Of a DNA stretch of 39,764 nt, positions 6,379 to 14,320 are shown piece by piece. Numbering within the stretch: position 1 is the stretch's first letter; each line of letters starts with the position of its first letter. Below the pieces are notes generated by a model. It did not search any database. It had not been told where the DNA came from and was given only the letters and a program-made list of their open reading frames with translations. Source of the DNA: Candidatus Doudnabacteria bacterium. Its GTDB lineage: Bacteria > Patescibacteriota > Doudnabacteria > UBA920. The stretch lies in assembly GCA_023245895.1 (NCBI GenBank), contig JAHFJJ010000004.1, forward strand, positions 26,714 to 66,477, read 5' to 3'. The position numbers were made by a program, and so were the translations under genes.

Positions 6379-8238
6379 ATGGTACATACACCAAAATTTA
6401 CAAAATATATTAGCGTAATTATTTTATTGACGCTGCCGCTATCCGCCCTTGCCCAGCCGCCCGACCCCGCGTTTAACCCCAACCGGCTTGTTGAGGATAA
6501 GGTTTTTTCTGACGTTGAAACTTTTGGCGGGGCCGCGGGAGTACAAAAATTTTTGGCGGATAAAAATTCGGTTCTGGCGAATACATCTTATGACTTTTTG
6601 GTAAAGTTAAAGGAGCCGCAAGCCTTGGAGTTAAAACAAGCTTTAGACGACCCACAGCCTAATTTAGGCAGGCTTCGCACCGCCGCGGAATTAATTTGGG
6701 ACGCGTCTGTCCAAAGCGGCCTTAACCCGCAGGTAATTTTGGTTACTTTAAATAAAGAGCAGGGGCTTATTACTTCGGCTAACGATTTTAACGCGGCCAA
6801 ATTGCAAAAGGCTTTAGACCGCGCCATGGGTTTTGACTGCCCGGACGGCTCGGGTTGCGGCGACTTATTTCCCGGCTTTTACTATCAGCTTTTCGGCAAT
6901 TACGACTCCGCCGGCAACCGCTATTTAGGCGCGGCAAAATCTCTAATGAAATCTTTTTCCACCCCGGGCGGCCGGGGGCCGATTGTAAACGGCCAGCCAG
7001 CCCGTACCGATAGTAGCATCACGCTAGATAATACTTTAGGCGGCTACGACAACATACTTTCACAGCAAAGTGTTACCTTGCTCAATAACGCCACTGCGGC
7101 GCTTTACCGCTACACCCCGCATGTTTTTAACGGCAACTATAATTTTTGGAAATTTTTCCAGGGCTGGTTTAAGTACCCCAATGGGAGCTTGCTTAAACTT
7201 TCATCCGGCAGTGATGTTTATATTATCCAAGACGGCCTAAAGGCTTTGGTGCCCCAGTTCGTGGCGCAGGCCAGAGCCCTTAATCTGTCCAATATAATTA
7301 CGGTTTCGCCCACGGAGTTTGGCAATTACACAACAGACAAACCCCTGGGGCCGGCGGACAATACCATTGTGGCAATCCCGGGCGAGGCTTCCAAGTTTGT
7401 TTTTATAAGTAATACCCGCCATCAGGCATCTGATTTAGTTATTTCCCAGCGCGGGCTTAATCCAAAAAATACTTTGGTAATTTCCGCAAGCGAAGCCGCG
7501 CTATTTGATGTGGGGACTGTCCTGCCGCCCAAAGACGGGACAATTATCCGCGGCGCGGCCGACAAGTCGGTGTATCTTGTAGATGGCGGAAAAATAAAAA
7601 TGTACAGCGCGTACACTTTTGCCCAGAATAAAATTATTGCCAGGCAAATTGTTATTGTTCCCGATGCTGAAGTCGCAAGCTACTCCCAAAACGGTTTTGT
7701 GCCGCCTAAGGACGGAAGTTTAGTTAAATCGTCCTCTGACAGTACAGTCTACCTTGTTCAAAGCGGGCTAAGACAACCGGTGCTGGGTGATGTCTTTAAA
7801 AACCGCGGCTTTAGCTTTAAGCAGGTTGTAACCGTTTCCTCGGACGAGTTAAACGCCCTGGCTATGGGTTTGTTTGCCGCGCCCAAAGATTATACTTTTT
7901 TTGCAACAGGCGCCAAGGCCGGGCCCGTTTTTGAATTTAAAGACGGAGCGGCCCATTCGGTATCACCCTACGTAGCCAAACAGCGCGGCATAAAGCCGGA
8001 CTACGTTTTTGATTCCGATGTTGTCTTATCCTGGCTTACGGGTATACCAGTGCCTCCCAGGGATAATACCATTTTAAAAGGCGACGCCAGCGACGCCGTG
8101 TATCTCGTAACAAAAGGCCAGTTGCGCCCGCTAACCTACAAAGCCTACCTAAACCGCAAAATCACGCCCAAGAAAATTGTAACCCTGCCCCAAAGCGAAG
8201 TTGACGCTTATGCAAAAGGGGATGCTATAGAAAAATAG
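6379..8238 (+). CDS. Exported lysozyme-like protein with C-terminal surface repeats
   Basis: 619 aa with a short signal peptide (basic start, VIILLTLPLSALAQ). Residues about 100-260 resemble the lysozyme/glucosaminidase-like domain of secreted actinobacterial proteins: NPQVILVTLNKEQGLIT carries the likely catalytic Glu, and the domain ends in YRYTPHVFNGNYNFWKFF. From about residue 265 onward come about seven copies of the 45-55-residue repeat (DGxLVK...VYLVxxGxxxPV...V...G) also present in the preceding subtilase. Inference: it cleaves or binds peptidoglycan or another surface glycan and is held at the envelope by its repeats. It is separated from the subtilase only by an iterated-word spacer, so the two are probably co-expressed. 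Confidence 0.75.
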   Translation: MVHTPKFTKYISVIILLTLPLSALAQPPDPAFNPNRLVEDKVFSDVETFGGAAGVQKFLADKNSVLANTSYDFLVKLKEPQALELKQALDDPQPNLGRLRTAAELIWDASVQSGLNPQVILVTLNKEQGLITSANDFNAAKLQKALDRAMGFDCPDGSGCGDLFPGFYYQLFGNYDSAGNRYLGAAKSLMKSFSTPGGRGPIVNGQPARTDSSITLDNTLGGYDNILSQQSVTLLNNATAALYRYTPHVFNGNYNFWKFFQGWFKYPNGSLLKLSSGSDVYIIQDGLKALVPQFVAQARALNLSNIITVSPTEFGNYTTDKPLGPADNTIVAIPGEASKFVFISNTRHQASDLVISQRGLNPKNTLVISASEAALFDVGTVLPPKDGTIIRGAADKSVYLVDGGKIKMYSAYTFAQNKIIARQIVIVPDAEVASYSQNGFVPPKDGSLVKSSSDSTVYLVQSGLRQPVLGDVFKNRGFSFKQVVTVSSDELNALAMGLFAAPKDYTFFATGAKAGPVFEFKDGAAHSVSPYVAKQRGIKPDYVFDSDVVLSWLTGIPVPPRDNTILKGDASDAVYLVTKGQLRPLTYKAYLNRKITPKKIVTLPQSEVDAYAKGDAIEK

Positions 8239-8256
8239 TTATCCACAATAGGTTTG

Positions 8257-8283
8257 TTGACATAAGGTGGACGATAGTATACT
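8257..8283 (+). promoter_or_regulatory. Promoter of the Bro-N gene
   Basis: A perfect TTGACA (8257-8262) and TATACT (8278-8283) are separated by 15 nt, 8 nt before the ATG. The -10 lies inside the palindrome AGTATACT, and a related TAGTAT follows, which could form an operator. The short spacing suggests a weak or regulated promoter. Confidence 0.65.
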
Positions 8284-8291
8284 ATTGTAGT

Positions 8292-8924
8292 ATGACTGAA
8301 ATTCAACAAATTGCCCTATTTAAAGGTAAGGAAATTAGGAAAACCATTTATAATAATGAGTGGTGGTTTTCAGTTGTAGATGTATGCGGCGCTTTAACTG
8401 ATAGTTTGGACTCCGGAGCCTATTGGCGAAAACTAAAGCAAAGATTAATAGAGGAAGGCAGCGAGGTCGTGACATTTTGTCACGGACTGAAATTAGCCGC
8501 TTCCGACGGCAAGTACTACGAAACCGATTGTGCCAACACAGAAGGCATTTTTAGAATTATCCAGTCTATCCCGTCTCCTAAAGCCGAACCTTTTAAACGT
8601 TGGTTGGCTAAAGTTGGCTACGAGCGCGTTCAGGAAATTGAAGATCCGGAATTGGCAACCAAAAGGACTAGGGCTTTGTATAAAGCTAAGGGTTATAGCG
8701 ATGCCTGGATAGAAAAACGCATGCGCGGCATTGCCGTGCGCGACGAGTTGACCAATGAGTGGAAGCAAAGGGGAGTAAAAGAAGAAGTTGAGTACAAAAT
8801 TTTAACCGCGGAAATTTCCAAAGCTACCTTTGGGATGACACCCGGCCAGTATAAAAAATTCAAAAACCTTAAGCGGGAAAATTTGCGCGACCATATGAAC
8901 GACCTTGAGCTGATCAACAAATAA
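8292..8924 (+). CDS. Bro-N (BRO family N-terminal domain) antirepressor-like protein, probably C-terminally truncated
   Basis: 210 aa. The N-terminal part (IALFKGKEIRKTIYNNEWWF..VVDVCGALT) is a Bro-N DNA-binding domain as found in phage antirepressors. It continues into the DinD-like region (FKRWLAKVGYERVQEIEDPE, YKAKGYSDAWIEKRMRGIA). Family members I know continue past DHMNDLELI with a conserved C-terminal segment of about 70 residues; here the frame reads DHMNDLELINK and stops, so the end appears lost. Established: Bro-N proteins are common in phages and mobile elements and often act in repressor control. No phage structural gene lies nearby, so this is a single-gene remnant or domesticated regulator. 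It has a strong, possibly self-regulated promoter. Confidence 0.8.
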   Translation: MTEIQQIALFKGKEIRKTIYNNEWWFSVVDVCGALTDSLDSGAYWRKLKQRLIEEGSEVVTFCHGLKLAASDGKYYETDCANTEGIFRIIQSIPSPKAEPFKRWLAKVGYERVQEIEDPELATKRTRALYKAKGYSDAWIEKRMRGIAVRDELTNEWKQRGVKEEVEYKILTAEISKATFGMTPGQYKKFKNLKRENLRDHMNDLELINK

Positions 8925-8951
8925 ACTACTTTCAAATAAGGCAATTTTTGC

Positions 8952-8957
8952 TATACT
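8952..8957 (+). promoter_or_regulatory. -10 box placing the transcript start at the aminotransferase ATG (leaderless)
   Basis: TATACT ends 6 nt before the ATG at 8964, so transcription should begin at or next to the start codon. No Shine-Dalgarno is present. Confidence 0.55.
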
Positions 8958-8963
8958 TAAATT

Positions 8964-10145
8964 ATGGATACAAGACAAAAGGACAAAAAATATCTGGGCC
9001 GTGACGGAAGTTTTCGTGATGTAGAAGTTACTAAGGCTAAAGGCAGTTATGTTTACGATGCGCATGGTAAAAAGTACATAGATTTTTATATGGGCTGGTG
9101 CGTGGGGAATGTCGGCTGGGGTGTTGATGAAATAGTCAGACAGATTAAAAATTTTAACGGGCCTGACTATGTAAGCCCCATGTATTTTTATAAGCCTTGG
9201 GCCGAATTGGCCGAACTGCTTGCAAAAATTACTCCCGGAAAGCTGGTTAAAAGTTTTCGCGCCACGGGTGGGACCGAAGCGGTAGAAATTGCCTTGCAGG
9301 CCGCCATGGCTTATACCAAACGTTCTAAGTTCATTTCTATTGAAGGCAGTTATCACGGGCATTCAATTGGAGCCATGAGTATTGGGGCGTCAGATTTTAG
9401 GGGATGGTATAAGAACTTACTTCCTGATTGCCATAAAATAAAGCCGCCGCTTGACAGAGTAGCCGCGCGCGAAGTTGAGAAAATCCTAAGTAAGCGCGAC
9501 GTTGCGGCCTTTATCGCGGAGCCTACCATTTGCAACCTGGCAGTTGTTATTCCGACAAAAGAATTTTTTAATATTGTCCAAAAAGCCTGTAAAAAGTACG
9601 GAACGCTTTTTATTGCGGATGAGGTGGCCACAGGTTTTGGCAGGACCGGCAAGATGTTCGCCTGCGAGCATTATGGCATTGAGCCTGACATTATGTGTTT
9701 GGCAAAAGGTTTAACCGGCGGTTTTGGCGCGTTAGGCGCGACTATTATGACAAATGAAGTCGCCAAATCTATGGAATTTGGCTTTAGTTTTTATTCTACC
9801 TTTGGCTGGCATCCCCTAAACGTGCACGGAGCAATCGCCAATATTAAATACCTTTTAAAAAATAAAAAAGAATTTTTAAAGAATGCAAATGACTTGAGCT
9901 TTTATTTTAAAGAACGTTTAGAAAAAATGCCCTTCCGGTATCCGGCAGAAATTAGGGCCCAGGGGTTGGCAATTGGCGTAGAATTTACTAAAAATGGCTA
10001 TAGCGACGCAATCATAAAAAAAGCCATGGGCAAAGGCTTGCTGATTGCCGATGCTAAACCTAATACTTTCATTATTTATCCGGCCATAAATATTTCACGG
10101 TCTGTCGCAAAACAAGGCTTGGATATTCTGGAAGGCTGTCTCTAA
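8964..10145 (+). CDS. Class III (PLP-dependent) aminotransferase
   Basis: 393 aa, full length for fold-type I class III aminotransferases. ATGGTEAVEIALQAA binds the PLP phosphate, SYHGHS is the aromatic stacking region, DEVATGFGRTG carries the Asp contacting the PLP ring nitrogen, and LAKGLTGG carries the Schiff-base Lys. The family includes acetylornithine, 4-aminobutyrate, diaminobutyrate and glutamate-1-semialdehyde enzymes; the sequence does not let me choose between them. The gene stands alone with a probable leaderless transcript and ends in a bidirectional terminator facing reverse-strand genes, so the context gives no pathway. Making an amino sugar or amino-acid precursor for the envelope is possible but only a guess. 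Confidence 0.85.
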   Translation: MDTRQKDKKYLGRDGSFRDVEVTKAKGSYVYDAHGKKYIDFYMGWCVGNVGWGVDEIVRQIKNFNGPDYVSPMYFYKPWAELAELLAKITPGKLVKSFRATGGTEAVEIALQAAMAYTKRSKFISIEGSYHGHSIGAMSIGASDFRGWYKNLLPDCHKIKPPLDRVAAREVEKILSKRDVAAFIAEPTICNLAVVIPTKEFFNIVQKACKKYGTLFIADEVATGFGRTGKMFACEHYGIEPDIMCLAKGLTGGFGALGATIMTNEVAKSMEFGFSFYSTFGWHPLNVHGAIANIKYLLKNKKEFLKNANDLSFYFKERLEKMPFRYPAEIRAQGLAIGVEFTKNGYSDAIIKKAMGKGLLIADAKPNTFIIYPAINISRSVAKQGLDILEGCL

Positions 10146-10172
10146 TTGGTTTTTAATAAAGCAAAAAAATTC

Positions 10173-10203
10173 AAAGCACCTCAACCATCGGTTGAGGTGC
10201 TTT
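10173..10203. terminator. Bidirectional terminator between convergent genes
   Basis: A perfect 14-bp stem (10173-10186 with 10190-10203) has a 3-nt loop. An A-rich run upstream gives the T-tract on the reverse strand. It serves the aminotransferase and the reverse-strand M23 peptidase. Confidence 0.85.
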
Positions 10204-10212
10204 AAGTAAGGT

Positions 10213-10749
10213 TTACAGCGAATCAGTTGTAGGTACATCCGTCGGAATAACGATGCCTTCCAGGTTTGCTTTGGTGTGCAGGTAATCCATATTCGGCACC
10301 GGGTAGCAAATATAGATGGTTGGGCTGTTTTTGGATTTTACGACTTTGGCTTGGTTCATAGGTTCTCCTTCCCAGTTGAATTTTTCTGGGTCTATAAAAT
10401 TATTAATGTTGTTTAAATCTAAATTATTTTTGCTAATGTCCAAATGCAGGTGCGGGCCGGTGCTGGCGCCGGTATTGCCGGTTCTGGCTATAAGCTCGCC
10501 TTTTTTACAGCTGCCGACTTTAATGAATTGGTCTAAATGCAAAAAACGGATTACTATAGGCTGGTTGTCCGGCCTAAAGTGGATGGTCTTGCCGCCCTGC
10601 GGCCCAAAGGCCGTAGTTACAGTGCCATCAAAAGGCGCGAACAGCTTGTTGAAGTCCGCGGTATAGTCCGTGCCCAAATGGAAACTGCTGTAAAAGGTGG
10701 GTTGTCCAAAAGTGTAGCCGCCTATTTTTCTTTGGTTGAGTGGAAACAT
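10213..10749 (-). CDS. M23/LytM-family metallopeptidase without signal peptide
   Basis: 178 aa. The LytM zinc site is visible as HLGTDY (first His and Asp) and HLHLD (HxH), with the fold-typical APFDGTV and GELIARTGNTG strands between. Established: M23 enzymes cleave peptidoglycan cross-bridges or stem peptides. No signal peptide or membrane segment is visible at the start (MFPLNQRKIGGY), which is unusual for an envelope enzyme; export by another route, or action during lysis as in phages, is possible. After the catalytic domain is a segment with VKSKNSPTIYICYP, resembling the first half of the surface repeat of the 4416 and 6379 genes. It is the last of three reverse-strand genes that all touch the cell envelope. 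Confidence 0.85.
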   Translation of the reverse strand: MFPLNQRKIGGYTFGQPTFYSSFHLGTDYTADFNKLFAPFDGTVTTAFGPQGGKTIHFRPDNQPIVIRFLHLDQFIKVGSCKKGELIARTGNTGASTGPHLHLDISKNNLDLNNINNFIDPEKFNWEGEPMNQAKVVKSKNSPTIYICYPVPNMDYLHTKANLEGIVIPTDVPTTDSL

Positions 10750-10789
10750 ATATTAAAATATTAGCGGATTTAGGCTTAAAGTCAAGTTG

Positions 10790-11224
10790 CTATTTATTGA
10801 AAAAGTAAATTATAAAAATGCCGGAAAAAACCAGGACTCCTCCGACTATTGTGGCGGTTGTGAGCTGACTTTCTTTAAACAGCAAGTAGGCGAATAGGGC
10901 AATAAACAGGGGATAGGAGATTTCTATCAGCCCCGCGAGCGTGGCGTTTTTGTTTGTAATGGAAAAAGCAATGCACAAATCAGCGGCTATAGCCGTGGCA
11001 ACGCCGCCTGCTAAAAGCCACATAAGTTTTTTGGATTGGAATATGGCCTGAAGGTCAGGTTTAATCTTTCCGGAAAATACAGAAAGGAAAAGCATTGCAA
11101 AAAACATTATTAGGCAGACAATCCACAAGCTGGTTGCCACTGAAATTTTTTTATATATCTGTTCAAACAAAACATAGCTTAGCCCCCAAAGTATGGACGC
11201 GCTTAAAGCAAATATAATCCACAT
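10790..11224 (-). CDS. EamA/DMT-superfamily half-size transporter
   Basis: 144 aa with about five hydrophobic helices: residues 1-18, 30-52, 69-90, 97-115 and 122-141. The sequence has the EamA pattern (ILWGLSYVLFEQIY at the start, GGVLVFSGIFIIYFF at the end). Full DMT transporters have two EamA repeats in 300 residues; this is one repeat and, like EmrE-type or other short members, would work as a dimer. The substrate is unknown. It starts 5 nt downstream of the transglycosylase stop on the same strand, so the two are co-transcribed. Confidence 0.8.
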   Translation of the reverse strand: MWIIFALSASILWGLSYVLFEQIYKKISVATSLWIVCLIMFFAMLFLSVFSGKIKPDLQAIFQSKKLMWLLAGGVATAIAADLCIAFSITNKNATLAGLIEISYPLFIALFAYLLFKESQLTTATIVGGVLVFSGIFIIYFFNK

Positions 11225-11228
11225 AAGT

Positions 11229-12629
11229 TTATGCCTGCTGGTCGTTAAAATACTGGATGACTTTGTAAATTTTAGCCAAATAGTTTACTGTTTCGTTCCT
11301 TAGGCTTCCGGTTTTTAGTTCGTTTAACTGGTTAGTTGCTTCTGCCAACTGTGCTTGCAGGGCGGCTTTTATTTTTTTATCTTTAGCTTTTTTTATTTGC
11401 GAAGTTAAGCTGTTTACCTGCGCCTGGGTGGCATTAAGCTGTCCGCTCTTGTCCTCGTTCCAGCTGGTGCCAAAAGCGTTTACGGCCCTGGCTACACGCG
11501 TGGTGCCGCCGTTATAACTTGCGGCGCCGTAATCAAACACCCGGCTGGAAACAAAACCCAAAGAAGCTTTAACGCGCACTGCCCCGGCGTAATCATCTAA
11601 TAATAAATACATGGCTTTAATGGAGTTTTGGTGGTCGGACATGCCTTCCAGAAAGTCGGGGATTAGCCCGACTTCACCACGGCGTTTAACCAGGCTTTGG
11701 TAAGTGGATGGGATGAATTGGGCAATACCGCGCGCGCCGGCCGTGCTGACGCTGTACTTATAGGCGTCGCCTTCGTTTACAGCCAAAAGAATATTTAGCT
11801 GGTTAATGGTGGCCTGGGTGTCGTTGCCGTTTAGCACCTGCGCAGTATCAGTATGTTCTGCGTAAACCAGGGCTTTAATCATTGCCGGCGGAATGGCTTG
11901 CGTAATAGTTTGTCCGGGTATGGCCTGCGAAGGAATATTTTGCAGTTGGAGTGTCACACTATTTATTATATTGTTCAAATAATCCGAGCCGTAAGCAATT
12001 ACATCCGGCGCGCTTAGCGAGTCGGAGTAGGGGACATACACGGCTTCGGATAAGCCTTTTTCTATGGCTGATTTGCTGCCTGACTCTTTTGCGCTTATTA
12101 AATATTTTAAGGCAATTATTTTCCCGTTCGCGGGCGTATTAACTTGGAATTTGCTGTTGACGCCGTTAAATTTTGTTAGTTTAACATCCACCGCGGGATC
12201 CGGGAAAGTCATGGACTTTCCGTTTAGCCTGCCTATGGTAATAATTGTCCTAGCCGTGGCCGGGTCTAAAATAGCAAGCGCAATGTCTTTACTGCCCAGG
12301 TTGTACCTTAAAAGCGTTTTGGTATTTTTTCCGCCTGAGGCGGATCCGCCTTTGGCGGATTTGTAAACCGGAATAAGCGCGTGGTTTAAAGTGGTTGTGG
12401 AAAGGAGGGCTTTGGCCTCTTTAATTTGGTTTATGATGGGCGGAATAAGCGGCGTTTGTAAACCCAGAACGCTGGCCGGGGTTGAAGACGCCAATTCGGG
12501 AGCTTGCCCTGTACCGGAGCCATTCGATGGCGACTGGTATAGGGTTGATGTTGCTTCTTGGGCAAAAGCAGTGCTGGAAAATAACGTAATTCCGACAATG
12601 ATTGAGCATAAGGATTTTATTTTTTCCAT
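11229..12629 (-). CDS. Exported lytic transglycosylase-like (SLT domain) protein
   Basis: 466 aa with a signal peptide (MEKIKSLCSIIVGITLFSSTAFAQ). The N-terminal half is not recognised. The C-terminal half has transglycosylase SLT features: ALVYAEHTD, with the candidate catalytic Glu, GARGIAQFIPSTY in place of the usual GxxGxxQ-P-T motif, and AASYNGG. A coiled-coil-like Q/A/K-rich stretch (LNATQAQVNSLTSQIKKAKD onward) and a helical tail follow. Established: such enzymes cleave the MurNAc-GlcNAc bond of peptidoglycan. A TCCGCC palindrome (12330-12359) is inserted in frame and encodes SAKGGSASGG at about residue 91. It heads a three-gene reverse-strand unit with the EamA protein and the M23 peptidase, suggesting wall remodelling. 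Confidence 0.8.
   Translation of the reverse strand: MEKIKSLCSIIVGITLFSSTAFAQEATSTLYQSPSNGSGTGQAPELASSTPASVLGLQTPLIPPIINQIKEAKALLSTTTLNHALIPVYKSAKGGSASGGKNTKTLLRYNLGSKDIALAILDPATARTIITIGRLNGKSMTFPDPAVDVKLTKFNGVNSKFQVNTPANGKIIALKYLISAKESGSKSAIEKGLSEAVYVPYSDSLSAPDVIAYGSDYLNNIINSVTLQLQNIPSQAIPGQTITQAIPPAMIKALVYAEHTDTAQVLNGNDTQATINQLNILLAVNEGDAYKYSVSTAGARGIAQFIPSTYQSLVKRRGEVGLIPDFLEGMSDHQNSIKAMYLLLDDYAGAVRVKASLGFVSSRVFDYGAASYNGGTTRVARAVNAFGTSWNEDKSGQLNATQAQVNSLTSQIKKAKDKKIKAALQAQLAEATNQLNELKTGSLRNETVNYLAKIYKVIQYFNDQQA
12330..12359. repeat. TCCGCC palindrome inserted in the transglycosylase coding region
   Basis: A 30-bp near-palindrome, nearly identical to 3648-3677 but read from the other strand relative to its host gene. 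It still gives SAKGGSASGG, because length and phase keep the same frame in both orientations. Confidence 0.85.
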
Positions 12630-12731
12630 TGTTTAATTATAGCATGTTCTTCGGTTAAAATCGTTAAATATTTTCCGGCCAGAGTATGCTAGAATATGAA
12701 ACAGGTATCCACAACTAAGGAGGCAAGGTAA

Positions 12732-12851
12732 ATGGCAATGAGGAGAAGTTACTCCCGAGTTCACGCTCGCGCTTGCTCGAGCGAAAACGCCGATCGCGGA
12801 AGTAGCGGGTTTAGCGCTTGTGATTACTCTCCAAGTTCTCACAAGCGCTAA
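12732..12851 (+). CDS. Small ORF (39 aa) with a strong Shine-Dalgarno, unrecognised; may instead be a structured RNA
   Basis: The ATG at 12732 follows a perfect AAGGAGG (12717-12723) at 8-nt spacing, the best ribosome binding site in this part of the window. A possible -10 (TAGAAT, 12690-12695) lies upstream. The peptide is rich in Arg and Ser (MAMRRSYSRVHARACSS...), has no membrane segment and matches no family I know. Its last codons form the two arms of a perfect 14-bp hairpin, and a CGCTCG/CGAGCG stem lies in the middle, so the region may act as a leader RNA of the flippase gene that starts 23 nt later. Coding status is uncertain. Confidence 0.4.
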   Translation: MAMRRSYSRVHARACSSENADRGSSGFSACDYSPSSHKR

Positions 12852-12852
12852 A
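12810..12852 (+). other. Perfect 14-bp hairpin upstream of the flippase gene
   Basis: TTTAGCGCTTGTGA (12810-12823) pairs with TCACAAGCGCTAAA (12839-12852). There is no T-tract, so it is not a standard terminator. It lies 22 nt before the flippase ATG and contains the stop codon of the small ORF. Confidence 0.7.
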
Positions 12853-12874
12853 AACTCTCACAGCAAGATGCTTT

Positions 12875-14317
12875 ATGTCTATACACATTTCCAAAAATAT
12901 TTTGTGGCTGACAATATCCAGAGTCGCTGCTTTGGCGCTTTTGGCAATTGCTTATTTCGCCTTATTCCGTTATTTAAGACCTTTTGGCAACGGGCAATAC
13001 CAGTTTGTCCTGTCCTATGTTTTGCTGTTTTCCACAGTCGTGGATTTCGGCATCCAGCAATACATTACTAAAAAAATCAGCGAAGACCCAAGCCAAACCA
13101 AAACTTATTTTCAGAATTTTTTTACTTTTGAAGCTTTGGCTTCGGTTTTGCTTTACGGGCTGTTGATGGCAATTGCTTATTTCCGGCATTTTGAGCCGGT
13201 TGTGTTTAACGCCATTGCCATAACCGGATTGGGGATGATTGCCAATGCTTTATGTTACCCTTTTATGTCGGTTTTGGCCGCTTTTCAGGACATAAAAAAA
13301 GTCGCGCTGATAAATTTCCTTAATTCGGTTGTTAACATAAGCATAATTTTTTTAGCGATTTTTTTCCACCGCTACATAGTTTTTTTGGCCTGCACCCAAG
13401 TGGTTTTTGGAATTTTAGATTTAATTCTGTATAATTTTTTCGTCAAAAAGTATTTGCCCGAGCCTCAAATTTTAAAAGCAATTTTTCGTTTTGATTTTTC
13501 CATCATCAGCAATATTTTAAAACAAGGCTGGCCGTTCGCGGTTTTGGTTGGCTTTAGCGCGATTTATAACCGGATTGACGTTGTTATTATAACTATTTTA
13601 AAAAATTACACCCAAACCGGGCTTTATACCGCGGCTTACAAAATTTTTGATTTGCTCGGTTTTTTCCCGGCCGCGGTTTCTTTTACGCTCTTTCCGTTTT
13701 TTGCCTCGCTCGTGGCCAGAAAAGCTTTGATTGATGTCAGGCAAAATTTGGAGAAGTATCTGCGGCTGATGGTTGCCGCGGCTTTGCCAATGGCTGTGGG
13801 CGGGATGCTTTTATCATCGCGCCTTATTTCTTTGGTGGCCGGCCCGGGCTATGAAGGGGCGGCGCAAGTTCTGGCAATTTTAATTTGGGCGCCGGCGATT
13901 TTGTTTATTTACATTCCGGTAAATTCTTTGGTCATTTCCCAGTTGACCAAAAAAGCGGTTGTAATTACCGGGGTAAATGTGGTGATAAACATTGCGGGCA
14001 ATTTAATTTTTATCCCGCATTACGGCATTAAAGCCGCGGCCGCAATGACTGTCGCGTCCGAAGCCTTACAGGGCATTTTTTATTTTTATTTTGTGAAAAA
14101 AAATATCACGCAATTTAATTTTTTGCAATTCCTCTTTAAACCTTTATTGGCGGCAGTGGTTATGGGCTTGGCATTGTGGCCGGTCCGCAATCAAGGACTT
14201 TTTATTAGCCTGCCTCTCGGCGCCGCGGTCTATTTTATTGTATTAATTGCCACAGGCTTTATTGGCAAAGATGATTTTGTAACTGTTAAAGGGTTATTTC
14301 AGTCGCCTAATTCTTAA
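12875..14317 (+). CDS. Wzx-like polysaccharide flippase (MOP superfamily)
   Basis: 480 aa with about 12-14 hydrophobic helices throughout, the length and layout of RfbX/Wzx and MVIN-like flippases. Features include the N-terminal amphipathic NILWLTISRVAALAL, the central GWPFAVLVGFSAIYNRIDVVI and the typical YTAAYKIFDLL. Established: such proteins move undecaprenyl-linked oligosaccharide from the inner to the outer face of the cytoplasmic membrane. It is the first large gene of a co-directional run with a nucleotidyltransferase, glycosyltransferases and a Wzy/ligase-like protein, which supports the role. No Shine-Dalgarno precedes the ATG; a hairpin and a small ORF lie just upstream. Confidence 0.88.
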   Translation: MSIHISKNILWLTISRVAALALLAIAYFALFRYLRPFGNGQYQFVLSYVLLFSTVVDFGIQQYITKKISEDPSQTKTYFQNFFTFEALASVLLYGLLMAIAYFRHFEPVVFNAIAITGLGMIANALCYPFMSVLAAFQDIKKVALINFLNSVVNISIIFLAIFFHRYIVFLACTQVVFGILDLILYNFFVKKYLPEPQILKAIFRFDFSIISNILKQGWPFAVLVGFSAIYNRIDVVIITILKNYTQTGLYTAAYKIFDLLGFFPAAVSFTLFPFFASLVARKALIDVRQNLEKYLRLMVAAALPMAVGGMLLSSRLISLVAGPGYEGAAQVLAILIWAPAILFIYIPVNSLVISQLTKKAVVITGVNVVINIAGNLIFIPHYGIKAAAAMTVASEALQGIFYFYFVKKNITQFNFLQFLFKPLLAAVVMGLALWPVRNQGLFISLPLGAAVYFIVLIATGFIGKDDFVTVKGLFQSPNS

Positions 14318-14320
14318 CTC

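Noticed and set aside
8292-12629. A prophage or phage remnant around the Bro-N, M23 and transglycosylase genes
   Set aside because: No capsid, tail, terminase or integrase genes are visible; the enzymes also fit wall remodelling.
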